A stretch of DNA of 64,000 bases. Source: VRUE01 sp963708115 (lineage in GTDB: Bacteria; Actinomycetota; Thermoleophilia; Solirubrobacterales; 70-9). Shown one piece after another: positions 25,249-36,041 of the stretch. Position 1 is the first letter of the stretch. Every line of letters starts with the position of its first letter. The stretch spans positions 806,001 through 870,000 of the forward strand of contig CAVPRX010000002.1 in the NCBI GenBank assembly GCA_963708115.1. The letters run 5' to 3'. Under the pieces are notes generated by a model, which was given only the letters and a program-made list of their open reading frames with translations, was not told the DNA's origin and did no database searches. Made by a program: the position numbers and the translations under genes.

Positions 25249-25533
25249 GTGGGCTTCGAGTACCCCCTCATCGCCTTCTCCTTCGGACTAGCCACGGCGA
25301 TCATCGGCCGCGCCAAGGGCAGCTCGTTCTGGCTCTGGCTGCTGATCGGCACCATGCTGCCGATGCTCGGCCTGATCGCGGTCGTCCTCTATCGCAGGGA
25401 GAAAGACGAACCCGAACGACAGTGCCCCAACTGTCACAAGGCGGTCAAGCTCTACGTCCAGGTCTGTCCCCGTTGCGGTACCGATCTGTATCTGCCGGAT
25501 CCTGCCGCCGTCAGGCATCCCGGGGTGGAATAG
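25249..25533 (+). CDS. Small membrane protein with C-terminal zinc ribbon
   Basis: A 94-residue protein: two membrane helices (residues about 5-19 and 26-46), a short charged linker (YRREKDEPERQ), then a zinc ribbon with CPNC and CPRC separated by about 13 residues. The GTG start lies 25 bp after the NDH-like gene on the same strand. The function is unknown; such proteins are usually annotated as zinc-ribbon hypothetical proteins. Confidence 0.75.
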   Translation: MGFEYPLIAFSFGLATAIIGRAKGSSFWLWLLIGTMLPMLGLIAVVLYRREKDEPERQCPNCHKAVKLYVQVCPRCGTDLYLPDPAAVRHPGVE

Positions 25534-25584
25534 AGGAAAGGCGCGCCGGGTAAAGGTCCGGCGACAATCTGACGAGGAGATCAT

Positions 25585-27060
25585 GTGCGCAGGATCTCGA
25601 GGCTTGCGGTGTCGACGATGTTGGTTTCGCTCTGCTGCGTCGCCGGGGCGTCTGCGACCACGCTGCAGCCCGTCGGCGATTTCGATCAGCCGATCTTCAT
25701 CACCTCCAACCCCGCCAATCCAGCCGATCTCTTCGTCGCCGAGCGCAAAGGCAGCGTGGTGGAGGACAACGGAGGCAGCCGCAGCGTCTTCGCCGATCTC
25801 TCCGGTCTGGTCAGTTGCTGCGAAAGCGAGCGCGGTCTGCTCTCGATCGCGCTGGCTCCGGACTTCGCCACCTCGGGCCGTTTCTACGCTGCCTACGCCG
25901 GCAAGCCGGCGGCGGGGGGCGCGGAAGGCGACGTGCACGTGGACGCGTTCCTCCATGATGGCGATGCGCTCGTCCGCGAACCGCTGTTCAGCGTCGGCCA
26001 CGCGACCAACGCGAACCACAACGGCGGTCAGCTCGAGCTCGGGCCGGACGGCAACCTCTACATCTCGGTCGGCGACGGCGGTGGGGGCGGCGATCCCTTC
26101 GAAAGCGGACAGGACCTCGGCAGCCTGCTCGGCAAGATCCTCCGCCTCGAACCGCGACCGGGCGCTGAACCGACGATCTGGAGCTACGGGCTGAGGAATC
26201 CTTGGCGCTTCTCCTTCGACCGCGCAACTGGAAACATGGTGATCGGGGACGTCGGCCAGGGCGCCCACGAGGAGGTCGACCTCGCTCTCAGCCCGGCGGC
26301 GGGGGTGGTCGGTGGCGAGGGAGCGAACTACGGCTGGAACTGCCGCGAGGGCTTCAGCGCCTACCCAAACCCCGGCGCGAGCTGCACGGGCGCGAGCGGC
26401 TTCACCGAACCGGTCTTCGACTATCCGCACTCCGATCCCGGCAACGGCACGGCTCACGGCTGCTCGATCACCGGTGGCTACGTCGTCCGCGACCCCGCTC
26501 TCGGTGATCTCTACGGCCGCTACGTCTACGCGGACTACTGCGTGGGCGAGATCCGCTCACTGGTCCTGCCCTCGACGGCCGGAGGAGTCGCCGGCGGGGA
26601 CAGATCGGAGGGGCTCGGCGTCGCCAATCCCGTCTCCTTCGGCGAAGACTCCTGCGGGCGCCTCTATGTCGTCTCGCAGGCGGGCTCGGTGTATCGCTTC
26701 GTGGCAGGGACCCCGTCCGCGTGTGCCGCGGCTGCCGCGCGATCGCCCTCGCCGATCCCGCTTCACACTGAAAGCCGCGGGCGGGCGCGCCTGCGTCTGG
26801 CGGTCAAGGCTCGTTCGGTGCGCGATGGGATGAAGCTGCTCCTCCTCACCGCGCGCCTCGCCCCCTGCACGGATCAGGCGGGCGAGAGGGTGCAGCTCAA
26901 CCGCGGTGGCCGCCGCTTGGCCACGAAGCGCCTCGACCGCGACTGCGTGGCTCGCTTCCGTCGCCGCATCGAGCACCGATCCACCTTCCGGGCGCTGCTG
27001 CCGAGCGGTGACTACCGCAGCCAGGTCCGGACGATCGCGTTGGCAAAGCCAAGTCCGTAG
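25585..27060 (+). CDS. PQQ-type sugar dehydrogenase (secreted, GDH/HHIP-like)
   Basis: A 491-residue exported beta-propeller. A signal peptide (about residues 1-25, VSTMLVSLCCVAGASA) precedes a soluble glucose dehydrogenase-like domain: FVAERKGSV, SERGLLSIALAPDF, NHNGGQLELGPDGNLYISVGDGG, SYGLRNPWRFSFD, YGWNCREGF, ITGGYVVRDP. These are the blocks of the PQQ-dependent aldose dehydrogenase family, though bound cofactor cannot be proved from sequence. A C-terminal region of about 110 basic residues is an addition. The GTG start is preceded by GAGGAG. Its 3' end overlaps the convergent glycosyltransferase gene by 49 bp. Confidence 0.87.
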   Translation: MRRISRLAVSTMLVSLCCVAGASATTLQPVGDFDQPIFITSNPANPADLFVAERKGSVVEDNGGSRSVFADLSGLVSCCESERGLLSIALAPDFATSGRFYAAYAGKPAAGGAEGDVHVDAFLHDGDALVREPLFSVGHATNANHNGGQLELGPDGNLYISVGDGGGGGDPFESGQDLGSLLGKILRLEPRPGAEPTIWSYGLRNPWRFSFDRATGNMVIGDVGQGAHEEVDLALSPAAGVVGGEGANYGWNCREGFSAYPNPGASCTGASGFTEPVFDYPHSDPGNGTAHGCSITGGYVVRDPALGDLYGRYVYADYCVGEIRSLVLPSTAGGVAGGDRSEGLGVANPVSFGEDSCGRLYVVSQAGSVYRFVAGTPSACAAAAARSPSPIPLHTESRGRARLRLAVKARSVRDGMKLLLLTARLAPCTDQAGERVQLNRGGRRLATKRLDRDCVARFRRRIEHRSTFRALLPSGDYRSQVRTIALAKPSP

Positions 27061-28079
27061 CGGACGACGGCCGGCTTCTTCGAGTGGCCGTGCAGTCGCT
27101 TGGCGACGGTCACCGGGATCTCCTTAGCGGGGATGCCACGCTTGATCGCCTCGATCATGAACTCGGAGGTGTGGAACTGCTCCTGTCGCAGGACGAGCTG
27201 GGGGAGGACCGTCGTGCGTACCGCGCGGTAGCCGTTGGAGCAGTCGCTGACCTTGGTGCGGGTGATGAAGGAGACGAGGCGGTTGAAGAAGACGATCCCC
27301 AGCTCACGGGCAAAATGGTTGTCGTCCGCCTCGCCGAGGACGCGAGAGCCATGGGCGACGTCGACCTCGCCATCGAGCACGGGCTGTACGAGGCGCGGCA
27401 TCTCAGAGGGCAGGTGCTGACCGTCGGCGTCGAGGGTGACGACGATCTCCGCGCCGGAGTCGACCATCAGGCGGTAGCCGGTGCGCAGGGCCGCGCCGCC
27501 GCCGCGGTTGATCACGTGGCGAGCGACGACAGCGCCGTGCTCGGCGGCGACATCGCCGGTGCCGTCACGGGAGCCGTCGTCGACCACCAGCACCGAGGTC
27601 TGCACCCCACAGACCTCGGTCGGCATCAGGTCGAGCACCTGGCCGACGTTTTCGGCCTCGTTGTAGGCGGGGACGAGGATCGCGATCTTGCCGCGGAAGC
27701 GTTCGGGGAGATCCGCCTGGCGGAACTCCTCCCAGGCGAGACCCTCCAGCACGGCAGAGAGCTGGCGGGTGTTGCGGGCGGCCTGCGACAGCGCCCGCAA
27801 GACAAGCAGGAAGAGGACGAAGATCGAGAAGACGGCGAGGCCGAGGATGCGCCCGCCGTTGCCTTTTTCGAAGGAGAAGGCGGAGAGCAGCTTGTCGGTC
27901 AGCTCGGTCCCGGAGACGATCGCCAGGCCGATGCCGGCGGCAAGCAGGATCAGCACATCGACATTGCGCAGAGTGCGGCGGCGCAGGATCGCGTAGCCGA
28001 CGGTCGCCGCCGCGATCAGCAGGCCGGCGACGCGCAGCGCCGTCAGCTCGGAGGGGAAGATGCCTGCCGCAGGGACCAT
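27012..28079 (-). CDS. DUF2304-GT2 fusion glycosyltransferase
   Basis: A 355-residue membrane-anchored family 2 glycosyltransferase. The N-terminal 120 residues form about three membrane helices of DUF2304 type (ALRVAGLLIAAATVGYAIL; VLILLAAGIGLAIVSG; LAVFSIFVLFLLVLRAL). The GT-A domain follows with ILVPAYNEAENV, VVDDGSRDGTG, NRGGGAALRTG and the metal-binding TLDADGQH, resembling polyprenyl-phosphate mannosyl/glucosyl transferases. DUF2304 and GT2 are commonly separate adjacent genes. It probably charges a lipid carrier that the neighbouring GT39-like enzymes use. The start overlaps the upstream gene by 37 bp. Confidence 0.86.
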   Translation of the reverse strand: MVPAAGIFPSELTALRVAGLLIAAATVGYAILRRRTLRNVDVLILLAAGIGLAIVSGTELTDKLLSAFSFEKGNGGRILGLAVFSIFVLFLLVLRALSQAARNTRQLSAVLEGLAWEEFRQADLPERFRGKIAILVPAYNEAENVGQVLDLMPTEVCGVQTSVLVVDDGSRDGTGDVAAEHGAVVARHVINRGGGAALRTGYRLMVDSGAEIVVTLDADGQHLPSEMPRLVQPVLDGEVDVAHGSRVLGEADDNHFARELGIVFFNRLVSFITRTKVSDCSNGYRAVRTTVLPQLVLRQEQFHTSEFMIEAIKRGIPAKEIPVTVAKRLHGHSKKPAVVRYGLGFANAIVRTWLR

Positions 28080-29419
28080 GGGCCGCTGGAGGATATGGCC
28101 GCACCCAGTCGCGACAGGGCTACGCCGACAAGCGGAAAGATCAGCGTCATCAGGATCTCGTTGCGCCTCGGCGCCGCCAATGAGGCTGCGCCGACGACGG
28201 TGACGAGGACGATCGGGGTGGCCATCGCGACCACCTCCCACCAGCGGCGGCGCAGCCCGAGCAGGGCAACGCCGGCGAGACCGAGCAGCACCAGCAGCAC
28301 CTGGACGACGCGGCCGGTGCCCGATTCCATCGCTTCGCCGATGCCCGCGCTCCACATCCGCCAGACCTTGCGTACGGTCATCGCCGCGTAGCCGAGCGGG
28401 TCTTCGCCGAAGTACTTGGAGAAGTTCTGCTTGCCGATCTTGCCCAGCGCCGAGTCGCGCGGCAGATCCGGATAGCGGGCGGCCACGCGGTCGAACAATG
28501 GCGTCGGGTCGACCCGCTCGAGCGCTTCGGAGTCAGGGGGTAAGTCGCGATGCAGGTAGAGCCCGGCCAGCATCGCCTTGACCCGCTGGTATTCGCCGTC
28601 GGCCGGCAGGAAGGTGCCGACGTAGAGCGCCTTGCCGCCCCCGGTCGAGATCGGCACCGTGCGGTCGAGGGTCACCTGGTTGTGGACCGTCCAGGGGACG
28701 ATCGGCACCAGCAGCGCCGCAACGAGCAGCCCGGCGCCGGCGAGACCGGGTTGCCAGCCACGCTCGCGCCCGACCCGGATCGCCGCCAGCAGGGCGAAGG
28801 CGACACCGACCAAGAGGTACTCCGGGCGGATCATGGCGGTCAGGCCGAAAAGCAGGCCGGAGAGAAGCCAGGCGCGTAGGCGCTCCTGTTCGCTCGCCCA
28901 GAGGAAGGCCAGGACCGCGGCGGGCAGGGTGAAGATCGCCGGTGGCTCGCTGTAGAGCGCACCGGTGGAGTGGATGAACGGGGGGTAGGCGGCCACGCCG
29001 AGCGCGGCGATCAGCCCAGCCGGCCGGCAGTTGATCCGGCGCCCGAGCAGATAGGCGATGACGATCGCCGCCAGGCCGAGGAGCAGCTCGACGATCCGCG
29101 CCGTGCCTTCTCGGGGGCCGGCGGTGGCGTAGAAGGCGGCGGCGTAGAGCAGCGGCGCGCCCGGCGACCAGTCGCTGGCGTCGCGGAAGGCCGGGCCGCC
29201 GTAGCTGCCTTCCTCATAGAGCGACTTGGAGAGCGCGTAGTAGGCGCGGGCATCGTCCCCTGGCGTCGCAAGTGGCTCGACCACGCGGTAGGCGCGCAGG
29301 CCGAAGCCGAGCACGAGGATCGCCGCCAACAGGATCAGGGTCTTCTTCCCATGGCGGTCGGGGAGCGTCCGGATCCAGTTGCCGATCGCGGTCAAGGTGG
29401 CTGAGGCTATCCGGCGCAA
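28043..29419 (-). CDS. GT39/ArnT-like membrane glycosyltransferase 1
   Basis: A 458-residue polytopic protein with about 10-11 membrane helices. The first extracytoplasmic loop after helix 1 carries the acidic pair in TPGDDARAY, the Asp-containing catalytic feature of GT-C enzymes of the PMT/ArnT type, followed by YSEPPAIFTLPAAVLAFLW and MIRPEYLLVG. It should transfer a sugar from a polyprenyl-phosphate donor to a lipid or protein outside the membrane. It is a paralogue of the gene at 29848-31152 (shared PISTGGG and VPWTVHNQVTLDR-type blocks). Its end overlaps the DUF2304-GT2 start, so the two are coupled. Confidence 0.82.
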   Translation of the reverse strand: MRRIASATLTAIGNWIRTLPDRHGKKTLILLAAILVLGFGLRAYRVVEPLATPGDDARAYYALSKSLYEEGSYGGPAFRDASDWSPGAPLLYAAAFYATAGPREGTARIVELLLGLAAIVIAYLLGRRINCRPAGLIAALGVAAYPPFIHSTGALYSEPPAIFTLPAAVLAFLWASEQERLRAWLLSGLLFGLTAMIRPEYLLVGVAFALLAAIRVGRERGWQPGLAGAGLLVAALLVPIVPWTVHNQVTLDRTVPISTGGGKALYVGTFLPADGEYQRVKAMLAGLYLHRDLPPDSEALERVDPTPLFDRVAARYPDLPRDSALGKIGKQNFSKYFGEDPLGYAAMTVRKVWRMWSAGIGEAMESGTGRVVQVLLVLLGLAGVALLGLRRRWWEVVAMATPIVLVTVVGAASLAAPRRNEILMTLIFPLVGVALSRLGAAISSSGPWSLRQASSPPS

Positions 29420-29483
29420 GGGCGACGGGCCGAGGCGTCGAAGTGGAGTGACCGATCCTCAATCACGCACGGAAGGAACCTCA

Positions 29484-29882
29484 ATGAGACGTCTCCAGCT
29501 GATCACGCTCTGCGCATCCCTCTTCGCCGCCCTCGCACTCGCGTCGGTTGCGCTCGCGATGCCGACCGAAGGTGGCTCTGCGCCGACGACCTGCACGACT
29601 ACGTCGCCGAAGGTCGTCGGGGGCAAGGTCTACGGCAAGCTCAGCTCCAGCAACGTCGATCCGCTGCAGGCCCAGTTCGCCACCTGTGGGCACGCCAAGG
29701 GCGTCATGAAGAAGGTCGCTCAGCTTGGCCTCGAGCAACCCCGCGGCGACGTCGCCGGCTTCTACTGCCGGCCGACGGTGTTCGCGACCGAACCCGACTT
29801 CGTCAGCTACATCTGCACCTTCAAAGGCGCCGACACCGCGACCTTCGTCAAGTTGACGTTCGCCGTCCAGTACAAGTCCTGA
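29484..29882 (+). CDS. Small secreted protein of unknown function
   Basis: A 132-residue protein with a clear signal peptide (about residues 1-25, ITLCASLFAALALASVALA followed by MPTEGG). The mature part has four cysteines (CTTTS, ATCGHAKG, FYCRPT, YICTF), enough for two disulfides. I do not recognise the family. It is transcribed opposite to the flanking glycosyltransferase genes, lies 64 bp from the first, and its 3' end overlaps the second by 35 bp. Confidence 0.7.
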   Translation: MRRLQLITLCASLFAALALASVALAMPTEGGSAPTTCTTTSPKVVGGKVYGKLSSSNVDPLQAQFATCGHAKGVMKKVAQLGLEQPRGDVAGFYCRPTVFATEPDFVSYICTFKGADTATFVKLTFAVQYKS

Positions 29883-31152
29883 CGACCCAGGTGGTCGCGG
29901 CGCCGGCCAGCGCCGCGACCACCGGAATCGTCACCAGGGCCCGCCGCGGCGATGCGACGAGCAGGGCGCCGGTGGCGGTAACCGCGACCAGGACCACCCC
30001 AAGCAGCAGAGCCTCCCAGCGGCGCTGACAGGCGAGGACACCGAGCCCCAGCAGCCCGAGCGCAACGAGCAGCCAGTGCAGCACTTGCCAGACCGGCTCG
30101 CGCATCACGTTGCGTGGCCCATGTCCCCAGATCAGCCATAGCTTCGCGGCAACGAACCCGGCGTAATCGAGCGGACGTTCGCTGACGTCGTCCCAAAGCC
30201 GTTCGCGTCCCATGCGCCCCAGAGCGGCATCGCTTTCCATTTCCGGGTACCGCTGCTTCGCCAGCGCGGCGAGGATCTGCTCCAGCCGCGGGCCCGGCGG
30301 CAGCTCGCGACGCAGTTCCGGGTGTCGCTCCAACACCTCGGCACCGACCCGTTCGGGATCGCCACCCGAGGGCATGTAGCTGCCGGCAAACAACACCTGC
30401 CCGCCACCCGTCGAGATCGGCACGAACCGCCCCAGCGCAACCTCATTGCGCACGGTCCAAGGCACAACGATCAGCGCCAGCCCAACAAGCATCACCAACG
30501 CCTGAACCAAACCAGCTCGCCAATCGGCCCGCCCCCCGCGCGCGAACACCACAACAGCTATCGGAAGCGAAATCGCCAGATACTCGGGCCGGACCAGAGC
30601 AAGCGCACCGAGTAGCAGTCCCGGTACTAGCCAACCTCGCGCGTGGACCCGCGCGCCAGAAGCGTCCGCCCACAACATTGCGACCACCGCACCCGAAAGG
30701 AGACTGGCCGCAAGCGGCTCGGACATGAACATGCCCTGGTACTCGAGGAGGGCGGGGTAGATGGCGACGACACCCGCGCCGACCAGACCGGCGAGTGGGC
30801 CAGAGAGGCGGCGCCCGATCAGATAGGCGAACAGGACCGCAAGCGATCCGATCAGGGCAAGTACCAGGCGTACGAAGCGTTCGTGAACGCCACCGGTCAG
30901 CTTGTAGATGCCACCGACCAGCAGCGGCAAGCCGGGGGAGTAGTTACTTGCCGGCTGGGTGGCGGCCGCTCCGAGCGTGAAGCCTTCGCCATGCTCCAGG
31001 TTCGTCGCGATCGTCGCGTAGGCGGCGGCGTCGTAGACGGGCGCCCGTCCCTGCCAGGCGTCGTCCATGCGCAGGCCCACACCAAGCAGGAGGATCGCGA
31101 CCAGCGCCGCGAGCCCGATCTGCCCGCCGTTGCGCGCCGCCAGTCCCTTCAT
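29848..31152 (-). CDS. GT39/ArnT-like membrane glycosyltransferase 2
   Basis: A 434-residue paralogue of the gene at 28043-29419, with about ten membrane helices. The first loop has the acidic YDAAAYATIATNLEHG segment, then SNYSPGLPLLVG, LEYQGMFMSEP and LVRPEYLAISLP. The shared VPWTVRNEVALGRFVPISTGGG block ties it to its paralogue. It diverges from sqdB over 44 bp. Having two paralogues suggests two acceptors or two successive sugar additions. Confidence 0.82.
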   Translation of the reverse strand: MKGLAARNGGQIGLAALVAILLLGVGLRMDDAWQGRAPVYDAAAYATIATNLEHGEGFTLGAAATQPASNYSPGLPLLVGGIYKLTGGVHERFVRLVLALIGSLAVLFAYLIGRRLSGPLAGLVGAGVVAIYPALLEYQGMFMSEPLAASLLSGAVVAMLWADASGARVHARGWLVPGLLLGALALVRPEYLAISLPIAVVVFARGGRADWRAGLVQALVMLVGLALIVVPWTVRNEVALGRFVPISTGGGQVLFAGSYMPSGGDPERVGAEVLERHPELRRELPPGPRLEQILAALAKQRYPEMESDAALGRMGRERLWDDVSERPLDYAGFVAAKLWLIWGHGPRNVMREPVWQVLHWLLVALGLLGLGVLACQRRWEALLLGVVLVAVTATGALLVASPRRALVTIPVVAALAGAATTWVVRTCTGRRTST

Positions 31153-31196
31153 GCTGCGGATGCTATGTCGCCCCTGTCCGTTACCCTGCCGCGACC

Positions 31197-32382
31197 ATGC
31201 GCGTCCTAATCCTTGGCGGAGACGGGTATCTCGGCTGGCCGACTGCGCTGCGCTTCTCCGCCCGCGGGCACGAGGTCTCGGTCGTCGACAACTTTTCCCG
31301 CCGACGCTGGGTGGCGGACACCGGCAGCGATTCGCTCACCCCGATCCTCGATCTCGACGCCCGGATCGCCGCCTGGCGCGAGATCTCCGGCGAGGAGATC
31401 CGCAGCTTCGTCGGCGCGGTCGAGGACGGCGAGTTCATCGACGGCGTCGTTGTCGAGACGAAGCCCGAGGTCGTCATCCACTACGGACAGCAGGCTTCGG
31501 CGCCCTACTCGATGGGCTCCCGCGAGCAGGCAGTCGAGACCCAGTACGGCAACGTAATCGGCAACCTCAACCTGCTCTTCTCAATTCGCGACCATGTGCC
31601 TGAGTGCCACTTGGTCAAGCTGGGGACGATGGGCGAGTACGGCCAGCCCAACATCGATATAGAGGAGGGCTATATCGAGATCGAGCACAAGGGCCGGCGC
31701 GACGTCCTGCCCTACCCGAAGCTGCCGGCCTCCCTCTATCACTGCTCGAAGGTCCATGACTCCACCAACATCCACTTCGCCTGTCGTACCTGGGGCCTGC
31801 GAGCGACCGACCTCAACCAGGGCGTCGTCTACGGGATCGAGACCGAAGAGACCGCGGGCGACGAGCGCCTTGATCACCCGCTTCGACTACGACGAGCTCT
31901 TCGGCACCGTGCTCAACCGCTTCTGCCTGCAGGCGGTTATCGGCCACCCGCTGACTGTCTACGGCAGCGGCAACCAGACGCGTGGCTTCCTCAACATCCG
32001 CGACACGCTCAACTGCGTCGAGCTGGCAGCCACCAACCCGGCCGAGGCCGGCGAGTTCCGTGTCTTCAACCAGTTCACCGAGCAGTTCTCGGTGATCGAG
32101 CTGGCGGAGCTGGTCAAGCACGCCGCCGAGCATCTCGGCTACGCGGTCGAGATCCAGCACTGCGACAACCCCCGGGTCGAGAAGGAAGAGCACTACTACA
32201 ACGCGATCCACACCAAGCTACTCGACCTCGGCCTCGAGCCGACCCTGCTCGGCGAGGAGCTGGTCGAGTCGATCATCCACGCGATCGAGCGCTACAAAGG
32301 CAACGCGATCGAGAGCTCGATCGATCCGCGCACGCGTTGGAACCCGGCCGGCGACGCAAAAACCCCCGCTGGCCAGGCATAG
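31197..32382 (+). CDS. sqdB: UDP-sulfoquinovose synthase (frameshifted)
   Basis: NAD-dependent enzyme that makes UDP-sulfoquinovose from UDP-glucose and sulfite. It matches plant SQD1 blocks over its length: LILGGDGYLGWPTAL, HYGQQASAPYSM, CHLVKLGTMGEYG, NIDIEEGYIEI, ATDLNQGVVYG, and, after the break, FRVFNQFTEQFSV and NPRVEKEEHYYNA followed by HTKLLDLGLEP. The reading frame shifts near 31866-31872: deleting one T in CGCCTTGATC restores DERLITRFDYDELFG. This is most likely a sequence error. The neighbouring glycosyltransferases suggest sulfoquinovose may go to a lipid or glycan; no sqdX was seen. Confidence 0.88.
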
Positions 32383-32407
32383 GCCCGCTGGTACCATCGC
32401 GAGTCCG

Positions 32408-34105
<1,698 letters not shown>

Positions 34106-34106
<1 letters not shown>

Positions 34107-34650
34107 TGGAGGCCGGCACTCCCCAACTGGTGAAACTGGAGGACCTGCACGTACCCGGGCAGTTGACGGGCGCAAGCACATCCTCTCGATCCTGGTCGAG
34201 AACAAACCGGGTGTCCTGGCTCGGATCGCGGGGCTTTTCTCGCGCCGCGGCTTCAACATCGACACGCTCGCGGTTGGGCCGACCGACGACCCCAGCATCT
34301 CGCGGATCACCCTCACCCTCGACGGCGCCGTCCACCCGATCGACCAGGTGACCAAGCAGCTGCACAAGCTCGTCAACGTGCTGAAAATCCGCGACATGGA
34401 GCCGGAGGAGACGGTCGCCCGCGAGATGGCGATGTTCAAAGTCTCCGCCGCGGTTGAGAGCCGCGCCGAGATCATCCAGTTCGCCGAGATCTTCCGGGCC
34501 AAGATCATCGACGTCTCGCGGCGCGCGATGACGATCGAGGTGACCGGCTCGGCCGACAAGATCGAGGCCTTCGAGCGGATGATCCGCCCACATGGCCTGA
34601 TCGAAATGGTCCGGACGGGCGAGATAGCGATTGCTCGAGGCGGCGACTAG
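34106..34650 (+). CDS. ilvN: Acetolactate synthase small subunit (frameshifted)
   Basis: Regulatory subunit carrying the valine feedback site. An N-terminal ACT domain (HILSILVENKPGVLARIAGLFSRRGFNIDTLAVG region) is followed by the C-terminal domain (REMAMFKVSA, RPHGLIEMVRTGEIAIARG). The ATG at 34106 leads 20-odd residues in a different frame from the ACT domain; the shift falls near 34161-34170 and one missing base would repair it. The ACT frame has no start codon of its own between the upstream stop and GRKHILS, which supports an indel. Confidence 0.9.
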
Positions 34651-36032
34651 CCAACTGCAAAGCCTGCTGCGCGACGGCGCGGAGCAGGCGGCCGAGCGAT
34701 CCCGGCGCACGCTGGTCAGCGCCACGGTGGCGAGTCGAGGGGGTCGATCCCTGCGCGGCGATTTTCGCCTCCCGCCTTGCCTCCGACCACTGGTTCTGCT
34801 GGGAGCAGCCGGATCGGGGGTTCGCGTTGGCGGCGATGGGCGTTGCCCACGAGGCGAGCTCGCGCGGCGATGGCCGCTTCGAAGACGTGGCCAGGGAGTG
34901 CCTGCGGCTGAACGAGGGTGCCGTGGTCGACGAGCCGGCCGGACTCCCATCGGGCGCGGGGCCGGTTTGGACCGGCGGCTTCGCCTTTGATTCGGACGGC
35001 GCGGCATCCTCGGCCTGGTCCTCGTTCCAGCCAGCCTCGCTGATCCTGCCCGAGCTCTCGCTCTGCAGCAGTGGCGGCAAGTGCTTTCTCACCGTGAACG
35101 CCGTCATCTCTCCCGGCGACGATTCGGCCGGCTCCGTCGAGCGAGTCACGGCACGTCTCGCCGGGCTGCGTACAGACCCCCTGCCGATGCTCGATCCACA
35201 CCCGACCGGTCGCCCCGAGATTCGCAGTGTGCGCTCGCCCAGCGACTTCGAAGCGGCCGTCAGCGCCGCGACAGAGCGGATCGACCGGGGCGAGATCAGC
35301 AAGGTCGTGCTCGCCCGTGAGGTGACGGTCGAGGCGGCCGCCGCCCACGATCCCGCAGCTGTCTTCGGCGCCCTGCGCGAGCAGTTCCCCTCCTGCTTCT
35401 GCTTCTGCCGGGGGACCCCGGAAGCGGCCTTCCTCGGTGCCACTCCGGAGCTGCTGATCCGACGCTCCGGCGCCGGCGCCTCGACCGTGGCTCTCGCCGG
35501 TTCGACGCGCCGCAGCTCGGACCCCGCCGTGGACGACCACCTCGGCGAGCAGCTGCTGCGCAGTGACAAGAACCGTCGCGAGCAGCGGATCGTCGCCGAG
35601 CGCATCGTCCGCAAGCTGCGTCCGCACGCGGTCTGGGTACAGAGCGCGCCGGAGCCGGAGGTGATCAAGATCGCCAACATCCAGCACCTGGCGACGCCGG
35701 TGATCGCCCAGCTCGCCGAACCGCGCTCGGCGGTCGAGCTGGCGGGAATGCTCCACCCGACCCCGGCGGTCGGCGGGGAGCCCTGGCCCGACGCGGCGGA
35801 CACGATTGCCGACCTCGAGCAGATGGACCGGGGCTGGTACGCCGCGCCGGTCGGCTGGATGGACGCCACCGAGGACGGCGAGTTCTGCGTAGCCCTGCGC
35901 AGCGCTCTCCTCCGCGACCGCGAGGCCCGCCTCTTCGCGGGAGTGGGCGTGGTCGCCGGCTCCGATCCTGCGGCTGAGTTGGAGGAGACCGAGGTGAAGC
36001 TGCAGGCGTTGTTGCCGCTGGTTGCCGAGTAG
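34631..36032 (+). CDS. menF: Isochorismate synthase (frameshifted)
   Basis: Chorismate-binding enzyme that converts chorismate to isochorismate for menaquinone; about 466 residues when joined. Conserved blocks include SKVVLAREV, FLGATPELLIRR, ALAGSTRRSSDPAVDDHL, SDKNRREQRIV, HLATPV and LHPTPAVGGEPW. The N-terminal part (QLQSLLRDGAEQAAERS) is in another frame; removing one G from the GGGGG at 34739-34743 restores RGVDPCAAIFASRLAS. The TTG start at 34631 overlaps ilvN and is tentative. It is placed in menaquinone synthesis because menD, C, E, B and A follow within 7 kb. Confidence 0.87.
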
Positions 36033-36041
36033 GGTCGGAGC

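Noticed and set aside
31866..31872. Programmed ribosomal frameshifting in sqdB, ilvB and similar genes
   Set aside because: Breaks occur in about ten unrelated genes within one patch, several at homopolymers and with mixed direction; sequence error explains them more simply.
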